Shown piece after piece: positions 40,211-48,279 of a stretch of DNA of 54,253 bases. Positions within the stretch are counted from its first letter, which is position 1. Each line of letters begins with the position of its first letter. Under the pieces are notes generated by a model. It was not told the origin of the DNA. It did not search any database and was given only the letters and a program-made list of their open reading frames with translations. The position numbers were made by a program, and so were the translations under genes. The stretch comes from Actinomycetes bacterium (GTDB lineage: Bacteria > Actinomycetota > Actinomycetes > Propionibacteriales > Propionibacteriaceae), in the NCBI GenBank assembly GCA_023460935.1, contig JAEWOI010000028.1:1-54253 (forward strand). The letters run 5' to 3'.

Positions 40211-43200
40211 CGGATGATCTCCGCGTCGCAGGTGCCCTTGACGCGGGTCATCCGCCCGACGAGTTCCGGGGTCACCTCCAGCCCGTCCAGCGCGTCCGGA
40301 CGCATCCGGCCCACCGTGCGGGGTTCGCCGTCCACCACGATCGTGGCCTTCTCGAACAGTTGCGGCAGCTCCTGGTAGCAGGTTGCGCAGTCGTTGCAGC
40401 TGGCCAGGTCGTCAGCGTCGAGCCAGATCGGGCGCTCGGCCACCGCGGTAGCTGCCGGCGCCGCCTGCACCGGGGCGGGCGAGCCGGGCCCGCCGAACAG
40501 CCCGAGCTGCAGCGGCCCGCCCGCAGGTGCGCCGCTGGCCGTGGCCAGGTCGGCCATCGCCTGGGCGATCACGTCCAGGGCCGACTCCCTCGCCTCGACG
40601 GCCTCGCCGTAGCGTGCGCTCCAGGCCTCCACCTCGGCGCGGTGCTGCGCGGACAGCGTGGCCTCGGACAGCCCGGCAAGGAACTGCAGGGTGCGCCAGT
40701 TGCGCCTGCGGTCCTCCACCAGCGCCACCACGGTCTGCGAACACGCCATCTTGACCAGCCGTTGCCTGCGGTCGGTGGTGTAGACGAACGGGATGCGCGC
40801 AGTGCGCTCGTGCGGGGCCAGCTCGACGTACTCCGCGATCGGCACCGCTGCAGCCTCCTCGTGGGCGGCCAGCCAGCGGAACTGCTTGGCGAACCGCTGC
40901 TCGCCGATGGCGAAGTCGGCCGGGGTGAGCGGCTGCTCCAGCAGCTGCAACCGGCCACGCTCGTCGCGGTGGGTGAGGGTCATGGTCACCCACAGCCCGT
41001 CTGGATCGGGGTTGCCGTCCAGGCTGAACCGCTCGGCCAGCGTCGCTCCGCGCCGCGGGTCGTGCACGAACAGCGGGCTCACCCGCGACTCCACGGCCAG
41101 CCGGGAGCGGGCGTTGGCCAGGTCCTCGGCCATGCCGTTCTCGGTGTCGCAGGGGGCGTAGGTGATCATCAGCCCGGCGCCGTCGGTGAAGCCCAGCAGG
41201 TCTGCGGACGCCCGCAGGAAGTGGCCGTGGAAGGCGGTGGAGGTGGCGCAGACGAAGACTCCGGGGTGGAAGGCGGCCAACAGGCCGAGTTCCTTGCGGC
41301 TCTCCTGCTTGCCGGCGTGGACGCTGCCGTACCGGGCCAGGTCGGCGTCCTGCCCGGCGAAGCTGGCCGTCGAAGCCTGTCCGCCGGTGTTGGAGTAGCC
41401 GCCGGTGTCCAGCACCAGCGACTTGATCGGTGTGCCGCCGGAGAGCACGCGCGACATCGCGCCGAAGCCGATGTCGAAGGCGGCGCCGTCGCCGCTGATC
41501 GTGAGCACCACCGGCACCAGCGCACGCTCGGCGGGGGTGAAGTCACGCCAGGAGAGGGTGGCCAGCCGGGGGTCGTGCACCTCCGGGTCGTAGCCGCCGG
41601 CCAGTTCCAGCCGTGCGACCCGCAGCGCCCGGACCTCGTCGACCAAGCCGGACACCAGGCCCTCGTAGATGCCTACGGCCAGCGGTTGGGCGTCCTGGAA
41701 CAGCCCGTTCACCCACGGGTCGAGGTAGGGGGAGAAGGGCATGGTGGAGGCGTACACGCTGGAGCAGCCGGTGGAGTTCGCGATCACCGTCGGCGCCGGC
41801 CCGTTGCCGGTCGGGCCGGACTCGTAGAGGTAGAGCCTGCGCTCGAGCTCTGCGATCGTTTCGGCCACCCGCGCCCTGCGGGGGCTGTTCGCCGGCAGCG
41901 AGGCCAGCAGGTTGCCGAGACCGTCCAGGGTGTCGTCGAGGTCGCGGAGGTGGGCCCGCAGCCGGTCGTCGCCGAGGCGGTGGCTGAGCGAGTTCAGCAG
42001 GTGGATCGCGGTCACCTCGCCGCAGCCGCGGCAGGCGCCATGCCCGCCCGTCATCGAGTAGTAGTCACGCCGGCTGAGCAGGATCCGCTTGATGTCACCA
42101 CCCGGGGACGTGGCGTCTGCGGTCAGCCGTTCGGGTGAGTCGGGCAGCTTGGTCAGTCGCTCGAACCGTGCCTCCAACAGCTCCAGCAGCGGTCCGTCCT
42201 GATCGGCAGCGGCAAGGGAGCCGGGGCCGCACACCTCGATGCACTGCAGGCAGCCGGTGCACTTCCACGGGTCCACGACAGCGGTGAACAGGGTGCCGCT
42301 ACCGGCGTCCTGCTTCTCCGGGGTGTCGAACAGCGGCCGCGTGCGGGCCGCCGGGAAGGCGGCCAGTGCTGCGACCACCTCGGCCAGCCGATCCGGCCGC
42401 GCCTGGTCGGCCGGCAGCACTGCAGCGGCCTGTTCGGCCACCTTCGCCAGGTCGGTGGCTGCCGGGTCCTGCCGGTAGCGCAGCCGGACCTCTGCAGCCC
42501 AGTCCGGCACCAGGCCGTACCAGGCTGCACGGTCCGCCTCCACCCAGCCGGTGGCATCGATGGCGGCCCCCAGCAGGTCGCCGAGTTCGTGGGCCGAGTT
42601 GGGGATGGCGCTGTCGGGGCAGGCCAGTGCGCACTCCATGCACGCCGTGCAGGTGGCGGCGTCGAACACGGGCAGGGTGCGGCGGAAGATGCCCTTGTTC
42701 TTGGCCGCGCCCGTGCCGACCGGCATGAACAGGCCGGTGCCGGGCAGCACGGGGGCCTCGTCGATCGTGCCCTCGCGGAAGGGGCGGGCAACCATCTCCT
42801 CGTAGTACTCGGGGTCGAACAGGCCGCTGGTGCGGGGGACGGTGACCGCGGGGGTCATCGCCACCGACAGCGTCGGACGGGCCTTCGCCACCACCGGGGC
42901 CCCGTCGTCGAAGGCAGGGTCGCTGTAGTCGACCAGGGTCGCCTTCATGCCGTCCCGGATCACTGCGAGGTTCGCTTCGACGACGGTCTCACCACGGCGG
43001 CCGAACTTCTTGGCCAGCTCCGCGCGCACCTCCGCCTCGATCGCTGCGGCCGAGCCCTCGCCGAGCCCGGCGACGTTGCCGAGGATGGCGCCGATGAAGG
43101 CGATGCCCATCATCCGGGTCTCCAGGTCGGGGTTGGGCGCGTGCGCCCTGGCCACGGCGAACGCGTCCAGCACGAGCAGCCGGATGCCGCGGTCACGGAT

Positions 43201-45189
43201 CGCCCTGCGGGCGTGCGCCGGCAGGTCCCGCCACACCTGCGCCGGCTGCTGGTCGGACTGCAGGATCAGGGTGCCGCCGTTGACCAGTCCCTTGAGCGGG
43301 TTGGAGTGGGCGAAGACCTGGTGGTCGGGGGCCACCACGACCTCGACGTCCTCGAGCTCTGCGTTGGTCAGCAGCACCGGCTCCGGGGACAGCGTGATGT
43401 AGTAGTTGGTCGCGGCCCCGGACTTCTCCGAGCCGTACTTGGGCGCCGACTTCGAGTGCATGCCCAGCAGGGACGAGAGCAGGTCGGTGAGCAGCTTGCC
43501 CGTGGCGACCGTGCCGTAGCCGCCCACGGAGTGGAAGCGGATGCGCATCGCCCCCGGTGGCAGCAGGGACGGGTTCTGGCCGGTCTCGAGCGACATCAAC
43601 TCGGTCTCGGGGTAGGCCTGCCGCAGCCGGTCCTGGATGGCTGCGACCGCAGGGGTGGGGTTGTCCGTGAAGAAGCGCGAGCCCAGGTAGACCAGCGGGG
43701 CAGGCACCGGCTTCGCCATGTTCTCGAAGGCTGCCACCAGGTGCCGGGGCTGCACGTCGTGGCCACCCAGCCCGAAGATGGCCGTGGTCAGCCGGGGGAT
43801 CGCCGGCAGTGCCGGGACGCCCGGGTAGGGGGCGTCCGGTCCGGCCTCGGCGTTGGCGCGGGCGTGGAACAGGGCCTGGGTGACCAGCCGCGTGAGCGCG
43901 GTGTCGTCGGAGCGCTCCAGCACGGTGACGGCCCTCGCCCCCGCCAGCGCTGCCACCAGTTCAGCCTCCGGGAACGGCTGGAGCAGCTTGACCGCGACCA
44001 CCCCTACCTTCAGCCCCTGCGCCCGCAGGTGCGGCAGCACCGCGCGGACGTCCTCCGTGATCGAGCCGAGGCCGACCATGACCAGGTCGGCGTCCGCGCA
44101 GTCGTACGCGACCACCGGTGCGTACTCGCGCCCGGTGAGTTCGGTGTACTCGGCCATTGCCTGACGCACCAGGCCCGGCACGGCGGCCGCGAAGTGGGTG
44201 CGGTGGTCGGCCGAACCGGCCTGGAAGTCGGGCTGGTTCTGCACCGGTCCGGTGAGCCCGGGGTTGTGCGGGTCGACCAGGGCAGGCACCAGTTGGCGGG
44301 TGCCCTTGGCCTGCGCGTGCAGCCACTGCCTGCGCCACTGGGCCTGGAGTCCGGCCGGGACGTGCTCGAGCGTCGGGGTGATCAGCTCGCCCTCTGCGTC
44401 GGTTTCGATCCGGGCAGCGCGCGCCTGGAGCCAGCCGCGCAGTGCGGCCAGGTCGGCCGGCGGGAAGTCGTCTGCGTGGCGGTCGAGGTAGCGCTGCAGC
44501 TGGAACAACCGGCCCTTGGCCCCGAACAGCAACTCCTGGGCCACGGTCGGGCACGGGATCCGGCCGGCCGGGTCGCCGAGGTAGGTGCGCAGCAGTTCGG
44601 GTTCGGGGAGGCGGGCCTCGCTCATCACGTGGCTGGTGGCGAAGCCGTCCATCGCGTTGGCCACCGGCACCAGCGACAGTGCCGAGGTGCGGTAGGCGAT
44701 GGCAGCCAGGTCGGCCGCCTCCTGCGGGTTCGCGCCGAACAGGATCGTGTAGCCGGTGGGCAGCAGCGCGTACACGTCGTCGTGGCCGGCCATCACGTTC
44801 AGGGAGTGCTTGGTCACCACCCGGGCGGCGACCTGCAGCACGAAGCCGCCGATCTTTCGCCCGACGCTCACGTAGTGCGACTCCAGCCCGTACAGGATGC
44901 CCTGGCTGGAGGAGGCGTTGGAGATGTAGTTGCCGCCGGTCAGCGCTGCTCCGAGCGCGCCGCTCTGCGCGGAGTGCTCGCCCTCGGTCTCGACGAAGAA
45001 CGGGTGCTTGCCCCAGACGTTCAACTGGCCCTCGGCCCGCGCGGCCTCGAACAGCTCGGAGATCTCGGTGGACGGGGTGATCGGGTAGCCGATCACGCCG
45101 CCGCAGACGTGCTTCATGACGTGGGCAACGGCGCCGTTGCCGTTGATGACTTCGCCGATGCCGGGGAACGGGACGATATCGGGGGACAT
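40207..45189 (-). CDS. Large pyruvate:ferredoxin (flavodoxin) oxidoreductase-type enzyme
   Basis: A 1660-residue single-chain 2-oxoacid oxidoreductase, well above the usual 1170-1200 for NifJ. The order is canonical. N-terminal alpha domain (GGVIGYPITPSTEISELFE); gamma domain (FHSVGGYGTVATGKLL); two ferredoxin clusters (CTACMECALACP near 846, CTGCLQCIEVCG near 976); TPP domain with GACRGCGEV near 1050, SGDGAAFDIGFGAM and YSNTGGQAS, plus the TGCSS and MACSQ cysteines expected to bind the proximal cluster. The added length lies in a spacer near 215-330, between the ferredoxin clusters, and in the C-terminus, which carries CNDCATC near 1600. AGGAG precedes the ATG. The exact 2-oxoacid substrate is inferred. 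Confidence 0.9.
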   Translation of the reverse strand: MSPDIVPFPGIGEVINGNGAVAHVMKHVCGGVIGYPITPSTEISELFEAARAEGQLNVWGKHPFFVETEGEHSAQSGALGAALTGGNYISNASSSQGILYGLESHYVSVGRKIGGFVLQVAARVVTKHSLNVMAGHDDVYALLPTGYTILFGANPQEAADLAAIAYRTSALSLVPVANAMDGFATSHVMSEARLPEPELLRTYLGDPAGRIPCPTVAQELLFGAKGRLFQLQRYLDRHADDFPPADLAALRGWLQARAARIETDAEGELITPTLEHVPAGLQAQWRRQWLHAQAKGTRQLVPALVDPHNPGLTGPVQNQPDFQAGSADHRTHFAAAVPGLVRQAMAEYTELTGREYAPVVAYDCADADLVMVGLGSITEDVRAVLPHLRAQGLKVGVVAVKLLQPFPEAELVAALAGARAVTVLERSDDTALTRLVTQALFHARANAEAGPDAPYPGVPALPAIPRLTTAIFGLGGHDVQPRHLVAAFENMAKPVPAPLVYLGSRFFTDNPTPAVAAIQDRLRQAYPETELMSLETGQNPSLLPPGAMRIRFHSVGGYGTVATGKLLTDLLSSLLGMHSKSAPKYGSEKSGAATNYYITLSPEPVLLTNAELEDVEVVVAPDHQVFAHSNPLKGLVNGGTLILQSDQQPAQVWRDLPAHARRAIRDRGIRLLVLDAFAVARAHAPNPDLETRMMGIAFIGAILGNVAGLGEGSAAAIEAEVRAELAKKFGRRGETVVEANLAVIRDGMKATLVDYSDPAFDDGAPVVAKARPTLSVAMTPAVTVPRTSGLFDPEYYEEMVARPFREGTIDEAPVLPGTGLFMPVGTGAAKNKGIFRRTLPVFDAATCTACMECALACPDSAIPNSAHELGDLLGAAIDATGWVEADRAAWYGLVPDWAAEVRLRYRQDPAATDLAKVAEQAAAVLPADQARPDRLAEVVAALAAFPAARTRPLFDTPEKQDAGSGTLFTAVVDPWKCTGCLQCIEVCGPGSLAAADQDGPLLELLEARFERLTKLPDSPERLTADATSPGGDIKRILLSRRDYYSMTGGHGACRGCGEVTAIHLLNSLSHRLGDDRLRAHLRDLDDTLDGLGNLLASLPANSPRRARVAETIAELERRLYLYESGPTGNGPAPTVIANSTGCSSVYASTMPFSPYLDPWVNGLFQDAQPLAVGIYEGLVSGLVDEVRALRVARLELAGGYDPEVHDPRLATLSWRDFTPAERALVPVVLTISGDGAAFDIGFGAMSRVLSGGTPIKSLVLDTGGYSNTGGQASTASFAGQDADLARYGSVHAGKQESRKELGLLAAFHPGVFVCATSTAFHGHFLRASADLLGFTDGAGLMITYAPCDTENGMAEDLANARSRLAVESRVSPLFVHDPRRGATLAERFSLDGNPDPDGLWVTMTLTHRDERGRLQLLEQPLTPADFAIGEQRFAKQFRWLAAHEEAAAVPIAEYVELAPHERTARIPFVYTTDRRQRLVKMACSQTVVALVEDRRRNWRTLQFLAGLSEATLSAQHRAEVEAWSARYGEAVEARESALDVIAQAMADLATASGAPAGGPLQLGLFGGPGSPAPVQAAPAATAVAERPIWLDADDLASCNDCATCYQELPQLFEKATIVVDGEPRTVGRMRPDALDGLEVTPELVGRMTRVKGTCDAEIIR

Positions 45190-45208
45190 GCTGGTCTCCT
45201 AGGTTCAA

Positions 45209-45273
45209 CGCCGCGCATCCCGGGCGCTTCGCTGCGCCCGCACCACCCGGCTTTGGGGTTACCGGGTGCGGCG
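45209..45273 (-). promoter_or_regulatory. Potentially structured 5' leader of the PFOR operon
   Basis: The stretch before the PFOR gene holds a hairpin with arms CGGGCGC and GCGCCCG (45221-45240), a second pairing CACCCGG/CCGGGTG (45244-45250 with 45262-45268), and outer GC-rich segments (45209-45214 with 45268-45273) that could pair instead. The overlapping options look like a switchable leader. The rest of the 206-bp gap has no gene and only a possible -10 (TAGGTT, 45365-45370) for the divergent gene. Confidence 0.35.
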
Positions 45274-45395
45274 TGCCTGCATTGTCTCCCCGACACCCTT
45301 GTCCGCGCGGGGAAACCGAATTATTCCCGGCCCGGTCGTCCGGCACTCCGATACCGGCGAGGAATAGGTTCCGCTGGGGAGAGGTTGGCGCTCGC

Positions 45396-46058
45396 ATGAG
45401 CCAACCGATCGCCGTCGAGGTGTGGTCCGACATCGTCTGCCCCTGGTGCTACATCGGCAAGCGGCGCTTCGAACTCGGCCGCCGGGCCTTCGAGGAGCAG
45501 GGCGGGCCGCCCGTAGAAGTGGTGTACCGGTCGTTCGAGCTGACCCCCGACACCCCGGTCGACTACGCCGGCTCGATCACCGACTTCTTCGTGCAGCTGA
45601 AGGGCGTCTCGCCCGAGCGCGCCCGAGAGATGTTCGACCACGTGACCGGGCTGGCCGCCGGCGTCGGGCTCAATTACGACTATCCGGCGATCCAGCACAC
45701 CAACACGCTCAAGGCCCACCAGGTGCTGCACCTGGCCCGGCGCCGGGGACGGCAGAACGAGCTGGTCGAGCGGCTGTTCGCTGCCTACTTCGAGCAGGGC
45801 CGGCACCTCGGCAGGGACGCGGACCTGGCCGCGCTGGCCGCGGAGGTGGGGCTGGACCAGCCCGAGGTGCTGGCTGCGCTGGCCGACGGGCGCCACCTCG
45901 CCGACGTCCAAGCCGACCTGGCCCAGGCCAGGGCGTACGGGATCAACGCCGTGCCCTTCTTCGTGATCGGCGGGAAGTACGGCGTGTCCGGCGCCCAGCC
46001 GCCGGAGGCCTTCACCAGCGCCCTGGCAAGGTACGCGCAGGAGCGGGCCGCAGCCTGA
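45396..46058 (+). CDS. DsbA-family FrnE-like oxidoreductase
   Basis: A 220-residue cytoplasmic thioredoxin-fold protein of the FrnE branch of the DsbA family. The active-site CPWC occurs in WSDIVCPWCYIGKRRFELG near residue 18, followed by YRSFELTPDTP, HTNTLKAHQVLHLAR and the cis-proline loop YGINAVPFFVIGGKYGVSGA, all typical of FrnE. There is no signal peptide. These enzymes act as disulphide isomerases or oxidoreductases, in some bacteria under oxidative stress. ATG 45396 follows GGAGAGG, and the divergent arrangement with the oxygen-sensitive PFOR operon may be meaningful. Confidence 0.93.
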   Translation: MSQPIAVEVWSDIVCPWCYIGKRRFELGRRAFEEQGGPPVEVVYRSFELTPDTPVDYAGSITDFFVQLKGVSPERAREMFDHVTGLAAGVGLNYDYPAIQHTNTLKAHQVLHLARRRGRQNELVERLFAAYFEQGRHLGRDADLAALAAEVGLDQPEVLAALADGRHLADVQADLAQARAYGINAVPFFVIGGKYGVSGAQPPEAFTSALARYAQERAAA

Positions 46059-46076
46059 CCTGGCGGGCCCGCGGGG

Positions 46077-46535
46077 TCAGCTCCCTGCGAGGTCTGCGCG
46101 CAGCCTGTCCAGCGTGCCCTCGACCCGGCGCTGCCGCGTCTGGGGCCGCTTCGCCTCGACCACCCAGTCCACGTACTGGCGGCGGTGGCTGGCCGCCAGG
46201 GCGTCGAAGCGTGCCTGCAGCCCCGGTTCGCCGGCGAGCGCTGCGGCGAGGTCTTCCGGCACGGTGATCTCGCGCGGCGCCTCGTCCAGCGACACCTCCG
46301 CCTCCACAGCCTGGCCGAGCTCTACGCCCAGCAGGTCCCGGTTCGCCCTGGACAGCCCGATCAGGTTCAGCCCGCCCATCACGGCCAGCCGCAGCCGCGC
46401 GGTGCGCCCGCCGATCCGCACCACCACCGCAGCCCTGCGGCCTCCGCCCAGCTCCTCGACCTGCTGGTCGTCGAGCACGAGCGCGCCGGCCGGCCCCATC
46501 GGTTGGATCTCGGTTCGCAGTCGCAGCGTTGCCAC
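46077..46535 (-). CDS. DUF1905 and YdeI/OmpD-associated domain protein
   Basis: A 152-residue protein with two small domains. The first is a DUF1905 beta-barrel (about 1-95: RRAAVVVRIGGRTARLRLAV; GLSRANRDLLGVELGQAVEA). The second is a C-terminal YdeI/OmpD-associated helical segment (VPEDLAAALAGEPGLQARFD; SHRRQYVDWVVEAKRPQTRQ). The family is widespread and without known biochemistry. The start is GTG 46535 with a -10 element six bases upstream. It converges with the FrnE gene 18 bp away. Confidence 0.9.
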   Translation of the reverse strand: MATLRLRTEIQPMGPAGALVLDDQQVEELGGGRRAAVVVRIGGRTARLRLAVMGGLNLIGLSRANRDLLGVELGQAVEAEVSLDEAPREITVPEDLAAALAGEPGLQARFDALAASHRRQYVDWVVEAKRPQTRQRRVEGTLDRLRADLAGS

Positions 46536-46541
46536 CGGCCC

Positions 46542-46547
46542 ACGCTA
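46542..46547 (-). promoter_or_regulatory. -10 element (TAGCGT) for leaderless DUF1905 gene
   Basis: On the minus strand TAGCGT is followed by six bases and the GTG start, leaving no space for a ribosome-binding site. Confidence 0.55.
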
Positions 46548-46639
46548 GCCGCGCAGCACCCTCGTCGGTATCAGCAGGAGTCGGCAGGCCTCTGCTGCGG
46601 TGGGCGGCACGGTGCCGTCCAGACCGAAAGGAGCCAGCC

Positions 46640-47167
46640 ATGGCTAGCAGTTATGACGTGCTGCGGGCCCTCACCAAGGGCGACCGCCTGGGCCTGGTCG
46701 CGGCGATCAGGCCAGCGGCCTATGACGTGATCCCGCGGGGGCCGCTCCGCTCCGCGGTGGAGCAGCGTGGGATCATCGTGGTCGGTGGCCTGGAGCAGCG
46801 GGGGATCATCGTGATCGGCGGGGTGGAACAGGTGGCGCTGAACCCGCAGCCGCTGCCACCGAAGGAGTCGTTCGCCGTCGGCGCACAACTCACTCACCTG
46901 GTGCTCGGCGCGGCCCTTGCCGGAGGCGCCGACTCCGCCGGCGCGTTCCTGGCCGAGGTGGACGACTGGTGCGGTACCGGCTGGCCCCGGCGCTGGCCGT
47001 TCCCGTGGCCGCCGGAGCCGGAGCCCGATCCGAGGTGGCGGGCCGATGTGTTCCTCGGTGCGGCCCTGGCCGCGGCCGACCTCGCCGGCCACTACCCCGA
47101 AGGCGAAATGCAGGACGCGCTGGGCAAGGCCGCAGAGCAGCTGCTGGAGCAGGCGATCGCCGGCTGA
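46640..47167 (+). CDS. Hypothetical protein with EQRGIIV repeats and LNPQPLPP motif
   Basis: A 175-residue protein of unknown function. Residues 40-67 hold three near-repeats built on VEQRGIIVVGGLEQRGIIVI and GGVEQ. They are followed at once by VALNPQPLPPKESFAVGAQL; the LNPQPLPP string recurs in uncharacterised actinomycete proteins. A Trp/Pro-rich linker (WPRRWPFPWPPEPEPDPRW) and a helical C-terminus end it. There is no signal peptide or catalytic motif. The start is well supported by AAAGGAG seven bases before ATG 46640. The repeats suggest a beta-solenoid-like or binding segment, but that is only inference. Confidence 0.72.
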   Translation: MASSYDVLRALTKGDRLGLVAAIRPAAYDVIPRGPLRSAVEQRGIIVVGGLEQRGIIVIGGVEQVALNPQPLPPKESFAVGAQLTHLVLGAALAGGADSAGAFLAEVDDWCGTGWPRRWPFPWPPEPEPDPRWRADVFLGAALAAADLAGHYPEGEMQDALGKAAEQLLEQAIAG

Positions 47168-47236
47168 GGGGTACTGGTGCCCTGCCGGCGCCGCCGGCGC
47201 GGGAATCGCTCGAGCACGGACGGGGTTGGCCAGGGC

Positions 47237-48160
47237 ATGAGGGCATGGAACTACACGGAATTCGGCGGGGTCGACCGGCTGCGCCTCGGGGAGCTGCCAG
47301 ATCCGCACGCCGGGCCGGACACGGTGCTGGTGCGCACCGTCGCTGCCGGGCTGAACCCGGTGGACTACAAGGTGCGTGAGGGCTACCTCGCCGGCCTGGT
47401 CGACACCGTCTTCCCTGCCGTGCCGTGCTGGGACGTGGCGGGGGTCGTGGTGCAGGCAGGCCTGGACACCCCGGAGTTCACGGTGGGTGACGAGTTGCTG
47501 GCCTACGCCCGCAAGGACGTGGTGCACGGCGGCACGCTGGCCGAGCTGGTGGAGGTGCCGGTGCGCACCGCCGTCCCCAAGCCGCCGGAGCTGTCGTTCG
47601 AGGAGGCGGCAGCCCTGCCGCTGGCGGGACTGACCGCGCTGCAGACCGTCCGGCGTTCCGGGCTGCACGCCGGCTCGCGGGTCCTGGTGCACGCAGCGGC
47701 CGGCGGTGTCGGGTCGTTCGCCGTGCAGCTGGCGGTGCTGGCCGGCGCAGACGTGGTCGGGACGGCGTCGCCGGCCAACCACGACTACCTGCGTGGTCTG
47801 GGCGCAGAGCCCGTCGGCTACGGCGCCGGACTGGTGCCGGCGGCACTGGCGCTCTCGCCGGGAGGCTTCGACGTCATCCTCGACTACGTCGGAGGCGAGG
47901 CGATGGCGACCGTCGGCGAGCTGCTCTCCCCCGGCGGGCGGGTGGTGTCCATCACCGATGCCCGCGCGCGGGACGAGTTCGGCGGCCAGTACGTGTGGGT
48001 GCGGCCGAACCGGGACGACCTGGCCGAGCTGGCCGGGCTGGCCGCGACCGGCGAGCTGAGGGTGGAACTGGCCCGGGTGTACGACTTCGAACGGGTCGCG
48101 GAGGCCTTCGCCGCGCTGGAGGGCGGTCACACCCGCGGCAAGATCGTGGTCCGGGCCTGA
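47237..48160 (+). CDS. Quinone-oxidoreductase-like MDR family NADP-dependent enzyme
   Basis: A 307-residue medium-chain dehydrogenase/reductase of the zinc-independent quinone reductase group. The N-terminal GroES-like fold has VAAGLNPVDYKVREGYL and PCWDVAGVV. The Rossmann domain shows VLVHAAAGGVGSFAVQLAVL and the domain ends HTRGKIVVRA. Zinc-binding cysteines are absent. Such enzymes reduce quinones, enones or aldehydes with NADPH. The ATG at 47237 lies 69 bp after the previous gene, so the two may be co-transcribed. A strong hairpin terminator follows. Confidence 0.93.
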   Translation: MRAWNYTEFGGVDRLRLGELPDPHAGPDTVLVRTVAAGLNPVDYKVREGYLAGLVDTVFPAVPCWDVAGVVVQAGLDTPEFTVGDELLAYARKDVVHGGTLAELVEVPVRTAVPKPPELSFEEAAALPLAGLTALQTVRRSGLHAGSRVLVHAAAGGVGSFAVQLAVLAGADVVGTASPANHDYLRGLGAEPVGYGAGLVPAALALSPGGFDVILDYVGGEAMATVGELLSPGGRVVSITDARARDEFGGQYVWVRPNRDDLAELAGLAATGELRVELARVYDFERVAEAFAALEGGHTRGKIVVRA

Positions 48161-48209
48161 TTTCACCAATCCCGCGGGGCTGGCCGCGAACGGCCCCGGA
48201 AATGGCTCG

Positions 48210-48233
48210 GCCCCGCCTCTTTCGAGGCGGGGC
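48210..48233. terminator. Bidirectional hairpin terminator
   Basis: GCCCCGCCTC (48210-48219) pairs perfectly with GAGGCGGGGC (48224-48233) around a four-base TTTC loop. It lies between the convergent MDR and GT2 genes and could serve both. There is no T-tract. Confidence 0.85.
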
Positions 48234-48279
48234 TGCGTCCCCTATCCCTAAAGGACTCCAAGCAATGACCGGAGTCTAG

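Noticed and set aside
35477..40378. 1633-codon plus-strand open frame
   Set aside because: It lies opposite ferritin, the toroid protein and the Nfn fusion, which have clear motifs; the product is Arg/His/Val-rich low-complexity, typical of antisense frames in G+C-rich DNA.
42589..45399. 936-codon plus-strand open frame
   Set aside because: Antisense to the PFOR gene, with no recognisable domains and the same skewed composition.
46536..46639. Possible small antitoxin or sRNA in the divergent gap before the LNPQPLPP gene
   Set aside because: Only promoter-like and ribosome-binding sequences are visible; no conserved frame or hairpin supports a gene.
46571..48169. 532-codon minus-strand open frame
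   Set aside because: Opposite two well-supported plus-strand genes, with no motif or start signal.
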